Source: Actinomycetota bacterium (GTDB lineage: Bacteria; Actinomycetota; Acidimicrobiia; Spongiisociales; ZC4RG35). From it: 5,227 bases of DNA. Made by a program: the position numbers and the translations under genes. Numbering within the stretch: the stretch's first letter is position 1; each line of letters starts with the position of its first letter. This document shows, one piece after another, positions 5,020-5,227 of this stretch. The stretch covers positions 1-5,227 of the forward strand of contig JAHWLC010000091.1 in assembly GCA_019347585.1 (NCBI GenBank), read 5' to 3'. Under the pieces are notes generated by a model, which did not search any database, had not been told where the DNA came from, and saw nothing but the letters and a program-made list of their open reading frames with translations.

Positions 5020-5227
5020 CTAGGGCGCGGTCGTCGAACCTTCCGGGACGGTGGTGGTCGTCTCCGGCGGGAGCGTGGTGGTGGTCTCCGGCGGGAGCGT
5101 GGTGGTGGTGGGGCAGGTCGCCTCCTGGCCCGGCATCCGGCACGGATGCACCTCGATGATGGCGAACTGGGGCCGATAGCGCACTCCCCACTTCTGCTCG
5201 GAGACCAGCTCCTCCCCTCCCCTGAAG
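5020..5227 (-). CDS. C-terminal end of a protein of unknown function with a Thr/Pro repeat tail (5' end outside window)
   Basis: Read on the - strand, the frame is open from the window edge to the stop at 5022-5020 and gives 68 residues. Third positions are overwhelmingly G or C, as in the other genes, which supports a real coding frame. The first 39 visible residues (starting FRGGEELVSEQKWG) contain two cysteines, Cys29 and Cys38 of the visible part, which could form a disulphide. The last 29 residues are three copies of TTTT-L/V-P-P-E type followed by STTAP. Thr/Pro-rich segments of this kind are typical of exported or cell-wall proteins, where they act as flexible, possibly glycosylated spacers. 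Export is therefore likely but unproven, because the N terminus is not visible. I do not recognise the family. The gene converges on the Nfu_N-like gene with only 3 nt between stops. Confidence 0.7.
   Translation of the reverse strand, partial: FRGGEELVSEQKWGVRYRPQFAIIEVHPCRMPGQEATCPTTTTLPPETTTTLPPETTTTVPEGSTTAP
5051..5109 (-). repeat. 24-bp coding tandem repeat (TTTTLPPE)
   Basis: Units 5051-5074 and 5075-5098 differ at one base (5059/5083), and an 11-nt partial third unit runs to 5109. On the - strand each unit encodes the TTTTLPPE type. A more diverged relative (TTTTVPEG) follows at the C terminus. Unit length is a multiple of three, so copy-number changes would keep the frame. Confidence 0.85.

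Noticed and set aside
1878..5159. A 1093-residue open frame on the + strand across gatB, pyk and the small gene
   Set aside because: It is an out-of-frame shadow in very GC-rich coding DNA. Its translation is low-complexity Arg/Gly/Pro, while the overlapping frames encode clear GatB and pyruvate kinase.
4901..5191. Alternative - strand frame of 96 codons at the end of the window
   Set aside because: It runs antisense into the Nfu_N-like gene and is His/Arg/Pro-rich. The neighbouring - strand frame ending at 5020 has consistent GC-rich third positions, stays open to the window edge and stops next to the convergent gene.

Overview
The window is high-GC DNA with strongly GC-biased third codon positions. 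It carries the end of gatC, then gatA and gatB (the GatCAB tRNA amidotransferase), a pyruvate kinase and a small protein resembling a NifU/Nfu N-terminal domain, all on the + strand. The 3' end of a convergent - strand gene closes the window. GTG starts, GTGA stop/start overlaps, TANNNT boxes 8-9 nt before start codons without usable Shine-Dalgarno sequences, and a Thr/Pro-rich tail made of TTTT-P repeats suggest an actinomycetote. Acidimicrobiia or a relative is my guess from style, not a firm placement.

Layout: 2-151 gatC 3' end; 147-276 two tandem copies of a 65-bp repeat; 278-1762 gatA; 1759-3204 gatB, overlapping gatA by 4 nt; 3205-3246 a short gap with a hairpin and a -10-like box; 3247-4680 pyk; 4681-4701 a second -10-like box; 4702-5016 the Nfu_N-like gene; 5020-5227 the C-terminal end of a - strand protein of unknown function. 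No gene-free stretch exceeds 130 nt. I saw no tRNA, rRNA, CRISPR array or transposase.

GatC, GatA and GatB together convert Glu-tRNA(Gln) and/or Asp-tRNA(Asn) to the amidated forms. Their order and overlaps indicate one translationally coupled operon. Pyk and the small downstream gene appear to have their own, probably leaderless, promoters.

The most unusual feature is the gatC-gatA junction. Each 65-bp unit is exactly a 22-codon frame plus stop, entered by GTG at a GTGA overlap and left at the next GTGA overlap. Each unit also has a GGAGG placed 4 nt before the next GTG and a perfect 8-bp G/C hairpin. The chain gatC > 22-aa frame > 22-aa frame > gatA therefore preserves stop/start coupling across 130 bp of inserted repeat. 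It may be a mobile or slippage-amplified element suited to operon junctions. Other points of interest are a K+-independence signature and a reciprocal Glu/Gln exchange in the pyruvate kinase active site, and the TTTTLPPE tail on the convergent gene.
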